A stretch of 64,000 nt of DNA from Rhodeus uyekii. Lineage: Eukaryota > Chordata > Actinopteri > Cypriniformes > Acheilognathidae. Where the stretch lies: positions 992,001 through 1,056,000 of the forward strand of contig JAWRVZ010000014.1 in NCBI GenBank assembly GCA_037043235.1, given 5' to 3'. Under the pieces are notes generated by a model, which was not told where the DNA came from, ran no database searches, and worked only from the letters and a program-made list of their open reading frames with translations. Numbering within the stretch: position 1 is the first letter of the stretch; every line of letters begins with the position of its first letter. Both the position numbers and the translations under genes were made by a program. Shown one piece after another: positions 33,631 to 45,805 of this stretch.

Positions 33631-36600
33631 CTGTGAACAGTAGAGATGGGAAGGAGACAAACAAAATAGAGAGGAAAGGAAAGGAAGGAAGACAGAGAAA
33701 GAAACAAGTCGAGGGAAGGATTAGTCATGAGTGGGTTAGTTCGCAAAAGCCAGCTATGACAGTTAAAACACTATTAATTAGTTGCTTAAAGAACCATTTA
33801 AGTAACTAAATCTCAGTGAATTATTATAGCTGCACCACATAGAAATCAATATTAGTTGATCAGAATATGCTAGAAAAAAAGGACTTAAAAAGACCAACTT
33901 TAAAAATAAAAAAAACATTTGTTAATGGAACGTGTAGTTCTATTTCTGTTCTTCTATTGTGCCTTGGTTCTGTATTCCCTGTTCTTGTTTGCTTGAATTC
34001 CATGTGCTTATTAGTTTCCAAAGTTCCAAATTTACGTACCTTTTCTGTTTTCCTTTAATTGCTCAGTGTGTGTATTTAAGCCTTCAGTTCATTCAGTTTT
34101 TTGGTTGGTTTAATTTACGCCAAAATACCTTAATATTTATTATGTTTTTTAAAATATGCATAATATTATGCACCAAAAAAACAACAACAATAATTTCTAT
34201 AGTAAGTGCAGCTAGCAAGTATGTGTTTTGTATATCAACCATAACAAACGCCGTGAAGTTTCCTCAATCAGCCACCGGAGGTCTCAATGTGTGCCTGCTA
34301 GCATTTAGTATTGGACTACATTTCCCAAGAGCAAACCACATACCTGGACTGATAACTGCACAACAGTTACTTATCTCTCAGACTATGGTAACTAAGCCCT
34401 CTTGTTGTGAAGTTTTGCTTGCCCTGTCTACATTTCTGAGCGTTTCTAGCGTTGCTACATTACTCTGCCTGTTTTTTTGGCTCTGCTCAGATAGTAGAGC
34501 GTGGCGCCAACAACGCCAAGGTCATGGGTTTGATTCCCAGTGAAAGCAAGAACTGATTAGAATGTCAATGTGTATATTGAATGCAAAGCAAAAATGCAGA
34601 CAAAAAAAACTGTAAATATTAAATATTAATTATAATTTTTTGCTATGGTTAATATAATTAGCTTTCAGACAAACTGAACGAAACAGATTTAAACTCAGAA
34701 ACCACATTTGATTTGACTAATATTGAAATGCACTTTTAAAATATATAGTCTTTTCACTTTTTTTGTATATCTAGTGTCATATGAAATACAATTTTTTCAT
34801 GAGTTAGCAGTTAGAAAATAAAATATGATGCAAAAACTACTGGTATCCAAAGACATTTAAAAGAATGAGCTGATCTATTAAATAAAGATAAACAAACCTC
34901 TCAACAATAATTGTTTATTTCTGATTAATTCTATACAGGAATTATACTGGTTTGAAAATAATATAAAAGGCACATAAACTATATGCTGTTTGGATTCAAT
35001 AATAAACAGAATACTAAAGTAAGTTATAAGTAGTTGGATGAATCTAACAATAAAGGATCTGAAAGACAATTGAATGTTTAGTGATTTTCCATGAATGCAA
35101 AACATCACATAAAGAGTTAAAAAGTACAGCCCCACCCTTCACAGGTACATGAAGCAATACATGTAGAAGTACAAGTAGTACATTTTTCATTTTTGAGCAT
35201 TAACACAACATTCATGTGATCTTTCATAACCACAACTATGCTCTATGCTCAACTGTGCTCTTCTTATTTACTGTACTTACCTTGCCTTTTCTATCTGACT
35301 GAATTCTAGACTACTGGTGACCAGGGAGAATAACCCCTGAAGAAACATAATTATAAAATAGTGTTTTTTGTTTAATCCTGTCCATTAGGTGGTGTTGTAC
35401 TGACAGAAGTGTCACTAGACTTACTTAAATGTCATTTTCTCATAAACTACATTCAGGATTGGTCATAAATGACATTCTTTAAATAAATTTGGTTCTAGAT
35501 TAAAACTGTTAAAAATGTACGAAAAACATTAAGTGAGTAAAATGTATTATATAAATCACACCTTGTCAAACTATTACAGAAACACAAAGGTAAATATTTT
35601 AACATTAGACAATAAGATTAATAGGCAATACATTGTCTAAACAATAAGTCCAGTGCTATTAAAACTAACAGTTCTCTATTTCTCTACTGTACCTTTTTTC
35701 TGACCTCTTTTACATTCTATATCTTTTTCTCTCTCTGACAGCAACTTTCACAGACTTTTCACAGACAAAAAGCTCAAAATTTAGTGGTGCGACTGTGGTC
35801 GTAGCTCTTAAACTTCAACACAGCAAAGTTATACGTTGTGGCCATCACATAGATGAGCTGAATGGAAGAGACACAAACCAGTGAGACCAAACATTGTTTT
35901 AGATGTACAGTAGCAACTTTACAACAAAAATTGCACCACTTTCCCATTAAAGTAAGTACGGCTGCTCAATCTGTGCCTAAAGATCCTAAACTGATGACAG
36001 AGTATTGCAAAGTAGTACCACAGCACTATATTGTACCATTTTCTCTACATGTCAAATGATTTACTAAGCATTTTTAGACCATTTTAAACAATTATTATTG
36101 ATATAAAAGAAAACAGTTAAATGAACATATAACATGTTTTTTTTTTCTTACCAACGCGATCACAGTGGCGCCAGCTCCAGCACAGGCAACAATATAAAGA
36201 TGGTAGGACAGATAGAACTGCAATGAAATGTTATGAAACCCATTACTAACATTACTATAAAAAAAAAAACATAACTAAAACATGACTACAGACCTAGCCA
36301 CACAAAATGTTATTTTACTCATTTAAAATAAAATGACATTGCTTGAGAAACTGAAATGTCATACTTCTTTAAAAATGTGTAAATCTCTTGAACATTGTAT
36401 TGTAGTCCATCTTTTGCTTAAATGGCTTCAGCTTTGGCCCAACAGTAAAAACTACAGAGTTTTGAAACTAAGTATTTAAATATAATCTTATGACGATATA
36501 TTATTGGGCGATATAGTGACAACTGATGTTTACACACACCAAAAGGATTATTAGGAACACCTGTTCAATTTCTTAATGCAATTATCTATTCAACCAATCA

Positions 36601-38609
36601 CATGGCAGTTGCATCAATGCATTAGGGGTGTGGTTCTGGTCAAGACAATCTCCTGAACTCCAAACTGAATGTCAGAATAGGGAACAAAGGTGATTTAAGC
36701 AATTTTGAGCATGGCATGTTTGTTGGTGTCAGGCGGGCCGGTCTGAGTATTTCATAATTCTGTTACTGGGATTTTCACGCATAACCATTTCTAGGGTTTA
36801 CAAAGAATGGTGTGAAAAGGGAAAAACTTTCAGTGTGCAGCAGTCCTGTGCGCAAAAATGCCTTGTTGATTCTAGAGGTCAGAGGAGAATGGGCCGACTG
36901 ATTCAAGCTGATAGAAGAGCAACTTTGACTGAAATAACCACTCGTTACAACCAAGGTATGCAGCAAAGCATTTGTGAAGACAACACGCACATCCTTGAGG
37001 CGGATGGGCTACAACAGCAGAAGACCCCACCGGGGTACCACTCGTCTCCACTACAAAAAGGAAAAAGAGGCTACATCAAACTTTGGACTGTTGAAGACTG
37101 GAAAAATGTTGACTGGTCTGATGAGTCTCGATTTCTGTTGAGACATTCAGATGGTAGAGTCAGAATTTGGCGTAAACAAAATGAGAACATGGATCCATCA
37201 TGACTTGTTACCACTGTGCTGGCTGGTGGTGGTGGTGTAATGGTGTGGGGTATGTTTTCTTGGCGCACTTTAAGCCCCTTAGTGCCAATTGGGTATTGTT
37301 TAAATGCCACGGGCTACCTGAGCATTGTTTCTGACCATGTCCATCCCTTTATGACCAGCATCCTCTGATGGCTACTTCCAGCAGGATGCACCATGTCACA
37401 AAGCTTGAATAGTTTCAAATTGGTTTCTTAAACATGACAATGAGTTCACTGTACTAAAATGTCCCCCACAGTCACTAGATCTCAACCCAATAGAGCATAT
37501 TTGGGATGTGGTGGAACAGGAGCTTCATGCCCTGGATGTGCATCCCACAAATCTCCATCAACTGTAAGATGCTATCCTATCAATATAGGCCAACATTTCT
37601 AAAGAATGCTTTCAGCACCTTGTTGAATCAATGGCACAAAAATTTAAAGCAGTTCTGAAGGAGAAAGGGGGTCAAACACAGTATTAGTATGGTGTTCCTA
37701 ATAATCCTTTAGGTGAGTGTATATGCATTTTGTCAGTAGTCTGCTATACTGTTATAAAACACTCATTGCAGGCTATTAGAATTTCATCTTATTTTTTGGC
37801 CATATAAATAACAGCAACTGGACAAATTGCTTTTCTTTTTTTTTGCTCAGTAAACTGTTCCATATTTTAAAGTGATTTTTTCTGACTATTATTTCATATC
37901 AGACTTCACAGGTTTAAAGAACTTCCTTACAGTGCATATGTTGTGATCTTTACCTCACTAGTATTGCAGATGTCGCTTAGCGTGGACCCACAGGCTTTAC
38001 CAGGGCTAGCGTTCCATGGGATGATTCCTGAAAATGATTACATGTATTACATATACATTCATCTAAAAATGTATAAAGACCATCAAAGCAATAGAATTGA
38101 ATAATTACAGAATATTAAATAGAATTAATGGTTATATAGTAGTCCACTGTTAGGGGTTTCAGTAAATGCCAGGGAATGCAAAGCTGATTGTATTTGTAAA
38201 AGGAAGTGTATACTAGTTAACGCTGACATATCTATCTTAACCACTACATTATATTAAAATCACTCACTTCTCACATAGTAAATTGATGTTGATTTTAGAA
38301 ATCAATATAATCAAGAACTATCAAATATATCTATCTACCATCAACTATCAAGTACATGGTAAAGGTTTTTACCATACTGCCGCACATCGACGCAGATGTT
38401 GTCCACAGAGGTGAGATTCGCAATAGGGGACTTCATGGCACCACATGTGGTCCACATGTTATAAAAGAGGAAAACAGGCACCGCAGAGAAGCCAAAGATG
38501 CCTAGCCATCCCAAGCCCAGAATGTAGGTAAGGAACACAAACTTAATATAAAAAGAAAAATAAGTCTTGTTCAGGTTGTTGCAGTTAGCGTCAAATATCC
38601 ACTCAATAT

Positions 38610-38684
<75 letters not shown>

Positions 38685-41126
38685 CATCTCATAATGACCA
38701 GAATATGATTTTGATCCTATTTAAGTCCAGGAGTGTATATAGTATGAATGTGACCCAGAATGATGACCTATTTACCTTTGAATCACCTTGGATGTGTCAC
38801 CACTAAATCATCACAATCACTCATGCGAACATACACTTAAAAACATCACAATAATATACATACATACAAAAGACACATCCATACATGGCCTGAAGGCTTT
38901 AAAGATGGTTCCTACTGGATATTCGGGTACATAGCACTAATCAATCCAGATCTGTCCTCAAGAATTTAATGTTTATGGAGGGGGGTAAATGCATTTGAAT
39001 GAGCTTGAGTATGCTTATGTACAGCGTACTTTGCCAACCGACGCTCATTGGAAAACCATGGCTGTTGTGACAACACAAAATTATATTACGTTGCTTCTTG
39101 CACGTTTCAGGACACATTTCACAAAGTGAAAGGCCCACTGAGTGATGTTAAAAGAGCATTCAGTTTTATAAGAAACCAATAATGTGAATCTGGCTGCCTT
39201 GTATTTCACTAGTTCGGAAATTTATTGTCCGATGAGTGGCAGACTGAAAGCTGAAACTCAAATGTATGTATAGGTACGTCTTTAGAGTTTTGCAAATTTG
39301 TAGGGGTGTCACATAACGATAAAGGCAGGACTCAATTGCAGGGGAAGATGATATATTTATTATAACCAAAGAAACATAATACAAGAAATTAAACAACCCA
39401 CGAGGGGGAAAACATTAACTAAACATCATAACTAGACACTTGACAACACAAAACACAAAACAAACCGAATAGAACGGATTTAGACAGACACAGCGTACAG
39501 TCAGGGAACAGGCTAGACAAGATCTGATACGACATGATACGGTAACAACGCAACACCGGACAGATAACATGAAGGGATTACATAGGACACAAGAGGAAGG
39601 GTAACGAGGGAAGACAGCTAGGAATAATTACTAGAAAAAGCAGGTAGACACAACCACTGCGCATGACACAGACAACAAGAAGGCAAGCAGACATGAGAGC
39701 ACGCACAAGACGCCACGCCGAGACGTGACGAGGGAGCAGTGTCAGAGCTCTGTCAACCAAAACACTAGGAATCAAAACTGACGTGACAGAACTCTGACAA
39801 GGGGTAAAGGCATGTTTTTCCAATGTGCTTAGGTTGGTTGATTTATATGACTATGCTTGTATGTGCATGCAAACAGTTAACCTGTTAACTGCACCATTAC
39901 CATGGCACTGATGCAGCGTCCACACACAGTCGTCTTGAACTCGCTGTGCATCTCTTTGACAGCACTGGTGGTGTAAAAGCCCTCAGCCAACAGGATGATG
40001 CCATACAGGAAGAAGAAGCAGGCAATTCCATAGATGATGTACTGCAAAATCTGAACCCTGTATAACAAATAAAACATTTACCTATAGTGAATATGCTATT
40101 TGAGAGCTCTATGGTGGGCAACAATCCTAATATGGAGAAACATAGTTTATTAAATTTCAATGTCTTATTTTTAACTTGCATGCATAAAAGCAGGAAATCG
40201 ACATGAATACAAACATTATAAACTGTAAAACTTTACACTAAGGTTGAGCTAGTTAACGTTAGTTAATGCATTAACCTGTTAACTTTTAGATCAGATTTTT
40301 AATGGTTGTAAATCATGATTGCTTTGGGAAAAATACCTGAGGTTGGTCTCTTGTTGGACTGAGAAACTTAGACAGATTCTTGTAAAAGCAAAAAGTGCTA
40401 TAGGTTCAAAAATCTATATAAATTTAGTGAAAAGCACTAAATGGTGCTTATTTGATTATAATAATTTATGAGTAAATGTTGAAATGAACATTGACTAAAA
40501 TGAATAAATACTTTACATTTTAACTAAATGTTTTGTCACAAGGGCTGGGGGGTGTAAACAGCACAAAGACAAAAATCATAAAGATGCTAACAAAGGGATA
40601 ACCAAACAAAGGGATAAAGCGCTAATTAACATGGGACAGGGGAATGAGATCATTAACAACACACATAAAGGTGATAAAGGTGGAAACACGTGGAAAACAT
40701 GAATGAAACCAACCTCAAACTGTAACAATGTTAACTAATGGAGTAAACTACTATTAACAAATGGAACCTTATTGTAAATTGTTACCAGATAAAATCAATA
40801 TTTTCTTTCTTTCATCTTAAATATAACACCTCAAGCACCTCAAAATAGCAATCTAAATATCATCGGGGAGTTATTATTTTTTATATATTTTCATTATTAT
40901 TTGGAGCATTATCATGCCCATTTATACAAACGCACTTACACATCAATAAGGGTAGCATGGTCAGAGGTGATGCGAGAAAAGTGATTTTCCACCATGGTCA
41001 CAGTGCCCGTAAGTGCCACGTGCCCACAGCCACAGAATAGAGCCACACCCGAAAAGCATAAGATGGTGGCCACCAAAGAGGCATAGGGGACACCGCCCAG
41101 GCACTTGATGCAACACTCGAAGCACC
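33478..41126 (-). CDS. gpm6b: Neuronal membrane glycoprotein M6-b, six-exon span (5' end missing)
   Basis: M6-b belongs to the PLP/DM20/M6 family of four-pass membrane proteins of neurons and glia, linked to neurite growth and membrane organisation. Coding exons on the minus strand are 41126-40940, 40057-39901, 38541-38373, 38027-37954 and 36217-36152. They are followed by one of two last exons, 35857-35774 or 33630-33478. Exon sizes of 187, 157, 169, 74 and 66 bp equal the classic DM20/M6 exon sizes, and phases join without a break. All splice sites are AG/GT. The second extracellular loop keeps the four cysteines that form its disulfides and has an N-L-T glycosylation site. The first exon, which should end in a single G of a glycine codon, was not found. 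Which ohnologue (gpm6ba or gpm6bb) this is cannot be told. Confidence 0.95.
34240..34620 (+). mobile_element. LTR remnant followed by a tRNA-derived SINE
   Basis: Positions 34485-34545 read like a tRNA: an A-box-like part and GGGTTTGATTCCCAG, a clear B box. A tail that starts AGAATGTC follows. The same head and tail occur at 41940-42050. The preceding 34240-34480 (GGACTACATTTCCCA) resembles an old LTR. It lies in the intron between the two gpm6b last exons. Confidence 0.6.
35774..35857 (-). CDS. gpm6b: gpm6b alternative last exon, PLP/DM20-like tail
   Basis: It codes for 27 residues and a stop after a TTCAG acceptor. The sequence T-T-Y-N-F-A-V-L-K-F and the end T-K-F closely resemble the C-terminus of PLP/DM20. 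Known mammalian GPM6B isoforms use a comparable tail. It is in phase with exon 6 and lies upstream (in gene order) of the other last exon, so use of one excludes the other. Confidence 0.85.
   Translation of the reverse strand, partial: LIYVMATTYNFAVLKFKSYDHSRTTKF
36152..36217 (-). CDS. gpm6b: gpm6b exon 6: fourth membrane segment
   Basis: This is a 66-bp exon of 22 codons. It encodes F-Y-L-S-Y-H-L and the start of membrane segment 4 (A-C-A-G-A-G-A-T-V-I-A-L). Its donor, GTAAGA, can join either of two in-phase last exons. Confidence 0.96.
36533..37719 (+). mobile_element. Tc1-like transposon, copy 1
   Basis: It is flanked by TA (36531-36532 and 37720-37721). Inverted ends are built on CACCTAAAGGATTATTAGGAA. 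A broken transposase reads on the plus strand, including W-S-D-E-S-R-F near 37114-37134 (the second catalytic D). A TGA replaces a cysteine-type codon at 37201, and indels break the rest. It lies in gpm6b intron 5. Confidence 0.9.
36835..37203 (+). pseudogene. Tc1 transposase fragment
   Basis: The 122-codon frame covers part of the DNA-binding domain (R-R-M-G-R-L-I-Q-A-D-R-R) and the start of the DDE domain (W-S-D-E-S-R-F). It ends at a TGA where other copies continue. The protein would cut and paste DNA at TA sites; this copy is dead. Confidence 0.8.
37954..38027 (-). CDS. gpm6b: gpm6b exon 5: extracellular loop
   Basis: This is a 74-bp exon. It encodes I-I-P-W-N-A and the last two disulfide cysteines of the loop, and ends in phase 0 before a GTAAAG donor. 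A Tc1 element fills much of the following intron. Confidence 0.96.
38373..38541 (-). CDS. gpm6b: gpm6b exon 4: third membrane segment and loop
   Basis: This is a 169-bp exon. It encodes membrane segment 3 (G-I-F-G-F-S-A-V-P-V-F) and the start of the large extracellular loop, with two of its four cysteines and the sequon N-L-T. A long (TA)n microsatellite begins about 70 bp upstream in the intron. Confidence 0.96.
38612..38682. repeat. (TA)n microsatellite in gpm6b intron 3
   Basis: About 35 TA units, some 70 bp upstream of the exon 4 acceptor on the transcribed strand. Confidence 0.95.
39307..39799 (-). mobile_element. Solo LTR, family X, copy in gpm6b intron 3
   Basis: It begins TGTCAC and ends TCTGACA, with AGGGG directly on both sides (39302-39306 and 39800-39804), a 5-bp duplication. 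Minus-strand orientation is inferred from the conserved block CCCTCGGGG-type and A-rich words near the left end. It is 493 bp with no internal coding region. Confidence 0.82.
39901..40057 (-). CDS. gpm6b: gpm6b exon 3: second membrane segment
   Basis: This is a 157-bp exon, the DM20 size without the PLP-specific insert. It encodes membrane segment 2 (F-F-F-L-Y-G-I-I-L-L-A-E-G-F-Y) and the cytosolic loop ending C-G-R-C-I-S-A-M. The acceptor is TATACAG and the donor GTAATG. Confidence 0.96.
40940..41126 (-). CDS. gpm6b: gpm6b exon 2: first membrane segment
   Basis: This is a 187-bp exon, entered in phase 1 after TTTACAG. It encodes the cysteine-rich N-terminus (G-C-F-E-C-C-I-K-C-L-G, palmitoylation-type cysteines), membrane segment 1 and the first extracellular loop. 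The donor is GTAAGT. Confidence 0.96.
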
Positions 41127-41601
41127 CTGTAAAGGGAGAAAAAGACATTTTGTGTTTTGTCAAAATTTGCTCCAGCAACTGCTACTTCTTAATAGCCTAT
41201 ATGTTGCTTTTTTATTTTGTGTTTATTAATTACGCATATATTTTAAGTATTGTTTTTAAACGCTGAACATATTGTGGGTTGTATTACTCTTTGGATTTAG
41301 ATTTCTGAGACCACATGAAAAACTTTAGACAGAATTTTTTTATTGCTTTAGTGAAATTGCCTTTGAAACCAGAGAGGTGTAATTTATATATTTATATAAA
41401 TGTATATAAATGTATATATTTATATATATGCCGATATCTTAGAGAACCGGGTGGCTGATGTCCAATATAAATCATATGCATAACACATTAAATTTCTATT
41501 TATTTTTCTTAATATTTACAAAATTGGAAATTAATCATTTGAAAATGAATTAAACAGTGAAATAAATTTCTTGCAACTTCTTGATTCTGTAATGCTATTA
41601 C

Positions 41602-42226
41602 TGTCAGGATTTGGGGTTAAGGGAAAAGCGAGAACTCGATGCAATGAGGAAGGGCTTTTTATTAATAATGAAAATGAAACAAAACTACCCCGTGGGGGAA
41701 AATAGACTTGACTTAACTAGATGCACGGCGGCAGGAAAATAAAAATACAACAATGAACCAGCACAGGACAGAGTGCACGAGCACAAGCAAAGACTCATCT
41801 TGTGCACTCACACCAGAAGAGAAACCCACGGAGCATGAATGTCTGAACCCTGACACAAAACGGAAACCGAACAAGACCGAAGTGCCGGGATACGAACATC
41901 ACGCCCCACACACAAGACATATCACAGAGAGTAGATCGTAGCTCAAATAGTTAAGTGTGGTGCTTGCAACGCCAAGGTCATAGGTTTGATTCCCAGGGAA
42001 AACAAGAAAAAATTAGAATGTCCTTGTGTACCTTGAATGCAATGTAAGTCCGCCAAATGCATAAATAAAAAAATTAAATAATAAATAAATTAAATAATAG
42101 AGTGGACTATTGAGCACACTTGAATCCGCGCTCGCTTTGCTCACACGAAGACATGACAATACAGTAGTGTCAGGGCTCTGTCACAAAACCATAAGAAAAC
42201 TAGACTGAAGTGAAAGAACCCTGACA
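41602..42226 (-). mobile_element. Solo LTR, family X, containing a SINE
   Basis: It begins TGTCAGGATT and ends CCCTGACA. ATTAC flanks both sides exactly (41597-41601 and 42227-42231). A tRNA-derived SINE sits inside at about 41930-42105 (B-box-like TAGGTTTGATTCCCAG and an A-rich tail). Confidence 0.85.
41930..42105 (+). mobile_element. tRNA-derived SINE inside solo LTR
   Basis: GTAGCTCAAATAGTTAAGTG resembles an A-box region and GGTTTGATTCCC a B box. The tail, ending in TAAATAAAT-type sequence, matches the copy at 34485-34620. Confidence 0.65.
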
Positions 42227-42950
42227 ATTACAGTATTTTTAACAGATAATGAAATTGAAAAAAAAGTGAATAAAAATTAAGTAACTGACAGGGCACTTTG
42301 TAATCTATTATAGTGTTTGCTTTTCTATCATTAGTAATTACTGTTGTAGTCGTCAAGATAACCTAAACCAAGACCAAGACCAGTGTGGTATCTTAAGTGA
42401 ACTAGTCCACACTATTAATAATGTAAAAGGAAAAAAAAGCTATAATACTTATATTGTATACCATTTGCTTTGTTTAATTAACCATTAATTAACGTATTAG
42501 ACAGAACTGTTAAACAGAGACTGTAAGCAAAAGAAGATGGAGAATAGGAGTGATGTGTGATCAGACGCTGGCATTCTCAAACATAAACCACTACTGACCT
42601 TTTAGTATGTGAACATGTAGTGTTCTAATTACATACTCTATTCATGTCTTCTGAAGAGTATTCTGTGTGCAGTCAAATCACTGCTGATTCATTTTTGTTC
42701 TCTGCCTATTTATCTTCTTCTAGAGACATTAAAAAACTCAAACTCCTCCACATGCATGAATAATGCATCATCTCATGCTAAAAAGATGGACTGCAACTTA
42801 TGATCTGTAGACATCAATGGTATGCAAAAAGTGTGTTGAGTGTGTGCCTGAGAAACTATATTTAATTACTCAGTGATGGTACCAGATGTTAATATTTTCA
42901 TGAATAAATAATTAATGAATTTGCATAAAACTTTTCACAGTTCATATATA

Positions 42951-43918
42951 CACTCACCTAAAGGATTATTAGGAACACCATACCAATACTGTGTTTGACC
43001 CCCTTTTGCCTTCAGAACTGCTTTAATTCTACGTGGCATTGATTCAACAAGGTGCTGAAAGCATTCTTTAGAAATGTTGGCCCATATTGATATGATAGCA
43101 TCTTACAGTTGATGGAGATTTGTGAGATGCACATCCAGGGCATGAAGCTCCCGTTCCACCATATCCCAAAGATGCTCTAATGGGTTGAGATCTGGTGACT
43201 GTGGGGCCATTTTAGTACAGTGAACTCAATGTCATGTTCAAGAAACCAGTTTGAAATGTCATTCTGTTTATGCCAAATTCTGACTCTACTATCTGAACAT
43301 CTCAACAGAAATCGAGACTCATCAGACCAGGCAACGTTTTTCTAGTCTTCAACAGTCCAATTTTGATGAGCTTGTGCAAGCTGTAGCCTCTTTTTCCTAT
43401 TTGTAGTGGAGATGAGAGGTACCCAGTGGGGTCTTCTGCTGTTGTAGCCCATCTGCCTCAAGGTTGGGCGTGTTGTGGCTTCACAAATGCTTTTCTGCAT
43501 ACCTCGGCTGTAATGAGTGGTTATTTCAGCCAAAGTTACTCTTCGATCAGCTTGAATCAGTCGGCCCATTCTCCTCTGACCTTTAGCATAAACAAGGCAT
43601 TTTCGCCCACAGAGCTGCTGCATACTGGATGTCTTTCCCTTTTCACACCATTCTTTGTAAACCCTAGAAATGGTTGTGCATGAAAATCCCAGTAACTGAG
43701 CAGATTGTGAAATGCTCAGACCAGCCTGTCTGGCACCAACAAACATGCCACGCTCAAAATTGCTTAAATCACCTTTCTTTCCCATTTCTGACATTCATGA
43801 TTGTCTTGACCAGGACCACACCCCTAAATGCATTAAAGCAACTGGCATGTGATTGGTTGATTAGATAATTGCATTAATAAGAAATTGAACAGGTGTTCCT
43901 AATAATTCTTTAGGTATA
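42951..43918 (-). mobile_element. Tc1-like transposon, copy 2
   Basis: The left end has TA followed by CACTCACCTAAAGGATTATT. The right end is a diverged inverted counterpart near 43900-43918. It encodes a partial transposase on the minus strand. Confidence 0.88.
43342..43794 (-). pseudogene. Tc1 transposase, N-terminal part
   Basis: A 150-codon frame. The first ~110 residues hold two helix-turn-helix domains (L-S-N-F-E-R-G, A-Q-L-L-G-F-S, R-V-Y-K-E-W, then R-R-M-G-R-L-I). It reaches N-W-T-V-E-D and stops before the catalytic D, where frame-disrupting changes follow. It is the longest transposase frame of the three copies. Confidence 0.88.
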
Positions 43919-44051
43919 CCATAGTGCAGATTTTTACCACATTTCTCAAAACCTTAAACAAAACCAAATCTTCAAACTAAATTTAGAGAACATCTGACAC
44001 TTCTGGCAAAACAAAACAAGTGCCTCAAAACCATTTTATCAGTGCTCAGAA

Positions 44052-44811
44052 TGTCAGGGTACTGCCACATTCAGTCTAGTAATCTCTTGTTGTTGTGGCA
44101 GGGCTCTGACACTACCGTAATGTCTCGAGTTGTGTGTGCGTGCGTGCGGCTTCGAGTGTTCCAGTCGCATGCAGGCGTTTCTGTGTGACGTCTTTTGTGC
44201 GAGTTATGATGTCTGGTCCCGATACTTTGGTCTGGTTCAGTTTCGGTTTTGGATCGGGATTCGGGCATTCATGACTCGTGTGTTCGTCCTTGTCCTGAGC
44301 GGGCAGTGAGTGGGCGCGGTTCAAGCGCTGCGCGAGCCGCGTTCTCTTGGGTCTGTGTGCAGTGTTGTGAGCATGTGGTTTGTGTTTATATCAGCCGCGT
44401 GCTATCATGTTGTGTTTTTGTGATGCGTCTTTGTTTATTGTGAACATGCGGCGATTCGCATTGGCTCCGTGTTTATGTGTCGTCAATGTGTAACCCTCCC
44501 ACCTTGTTTCCCTGCTTAACTTTGATTTGCCTCAGCTGGTTCAAAATCAATTACCGTTCCTCATGTGTGCTTATATTCTCCCAGTGTCTGCTGTGTTGTG
44601 ATGCCATGGCTGTTCATCCTGTGTTTTTAGTCCAGTGTCCAGTCAAGTCCTAGTCCTAGTCCTAGTCATAGTCATAGTCCTAGTCGTGTTCCTAGTCTTG
44701 TTTTTCCCCCTCGGGGTGATTTTTGTTGTGTTTTTGATTTTCTTTTATTACAGTAAAATCCCCACGCCTCTGCATCTGTGAGTCCTCGTACTTTCCTCAC
44801 CATCTCTGACA
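44052..44811 (+). mobile_element. Solo LTR, family X
   Basis: It begins TGTCAGGGT and ends TCTCTGACA, with near-identical flanks CAGAA and CAAAA. A TATA-like TTATATTCTC is near 44570. A C-rich block with CCCTCGGGG and an AGTAAAATCC near the right end look like the 3' processing region of an LTR. Arg/His-rich short frames inside are not genes. Confidence 0.75.
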
Positions 44812-44879
44812 CAAAAAAACAAAAACAAAAATGCTTTCAGATCTTATGAACTGTCGGTCAAAATATAAACACTATAGAT

Positions 44880-45805
44880 CAGGGGTCTCAAACATGCGGC
44901 CCGCGGGACCATTTGAAAGTTTAATGTAAGTGCGGCCCGCGAGTGCTGAATGAATAGCGCTTTACCGCGTTGTGTGCGGAAGATTCCTTTTTCATGCGAG
45001 GTGGAGCTGGAGCTGTACAAACCAACCAATCACAGTGGAGTATATGACTCCCGGGGGCCAATCACAGTGGAGTACAGGACTCCCGGGGGCCAATCACAGT
45101 GAAGCCGGGCTTGATGCAGACAGAGAAACAACTGTGGAGCTGTAATATCACATTTGTCAAAGCCGTCATAGAATTATTACTTCTTATTGTGATTGAAATT
45201 GAGCATTTTCTACTTTGAGCTGGACGAAGTGAATGTTACTGTTATCGGCGTTGGATTTAGCGTCATGCGGATTGTATTTGTTTTTCCATAATTTGAAATG
45301 GGCTGATTTGCGGGACATCGGTGTTATAATATAGAAAATAAAATCCAGTAAATATCGCCTCCGTGGCTGCATCCCATTGTTTGTATATAATACATTTATT
45401 AATGGTGTTCCACAGTCCCAGCTAATAATTAACAGCCGGTAGCAGTCGCCTATATCTGTATTTTCTACCATACAAAATATTACGATGTTCATGTCATCAG
45501 GAAAGTATGGAAGCCCGTTTCCGCCACAGTTGAGAAAAAAAAGGATTATTTAAGTCAAGAGAGAAAATTATTTAAGAGAGAGTTTCTCATAATAATGACT
45601 TAGTATCTCGAAAAAATTTGTAACTTTTTCCTCAACCTTGAACTTTAGTAAGTCCAAGTACATAGAAGAAGAACCCATTGAAGTTAAAGAACTGTCAATA
45701 ATGACGTTTGAGAAAATATTTCTTTTGTGGAATACTTGATGCGGCCCTGCCTCACCCAAACTCTGCCTCCTGCGGCCCCCAGCTCATTTGAGTTTGAGAC
45801 CCCTG
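44880..45805. mobile_element. hAT-like element with perfect 8-bp TSD
   Basis: Ends CAGGGGTCTCAAAC and GTTTGAGACCCCTG are exact inverted repeats of 14 bp. CTATAGAT flanks both sides (44872-44879 and 45806-45813). It is 926 bp with no transposase. The sub-terminal GCGGCCCGCGGG block relates it to the copy at 57464. Confidence 0.92.

Noticed and set aside
33959..34543. 194-codon frame in the gpm6b intron
   Set aside because: No domain; it crosses an LTR remnant and a SINE.
38567..38806. Frame containing many I-Y repeats
   Set aside because: It is produced by a (TA)n microsatellite antisense to gpm6b exon 4.
44071..44324. Arg/His-rich frames on the minus strand
   Set aside because: They lie wholly inside a solo LTR and recur with the repeat, with no domain.
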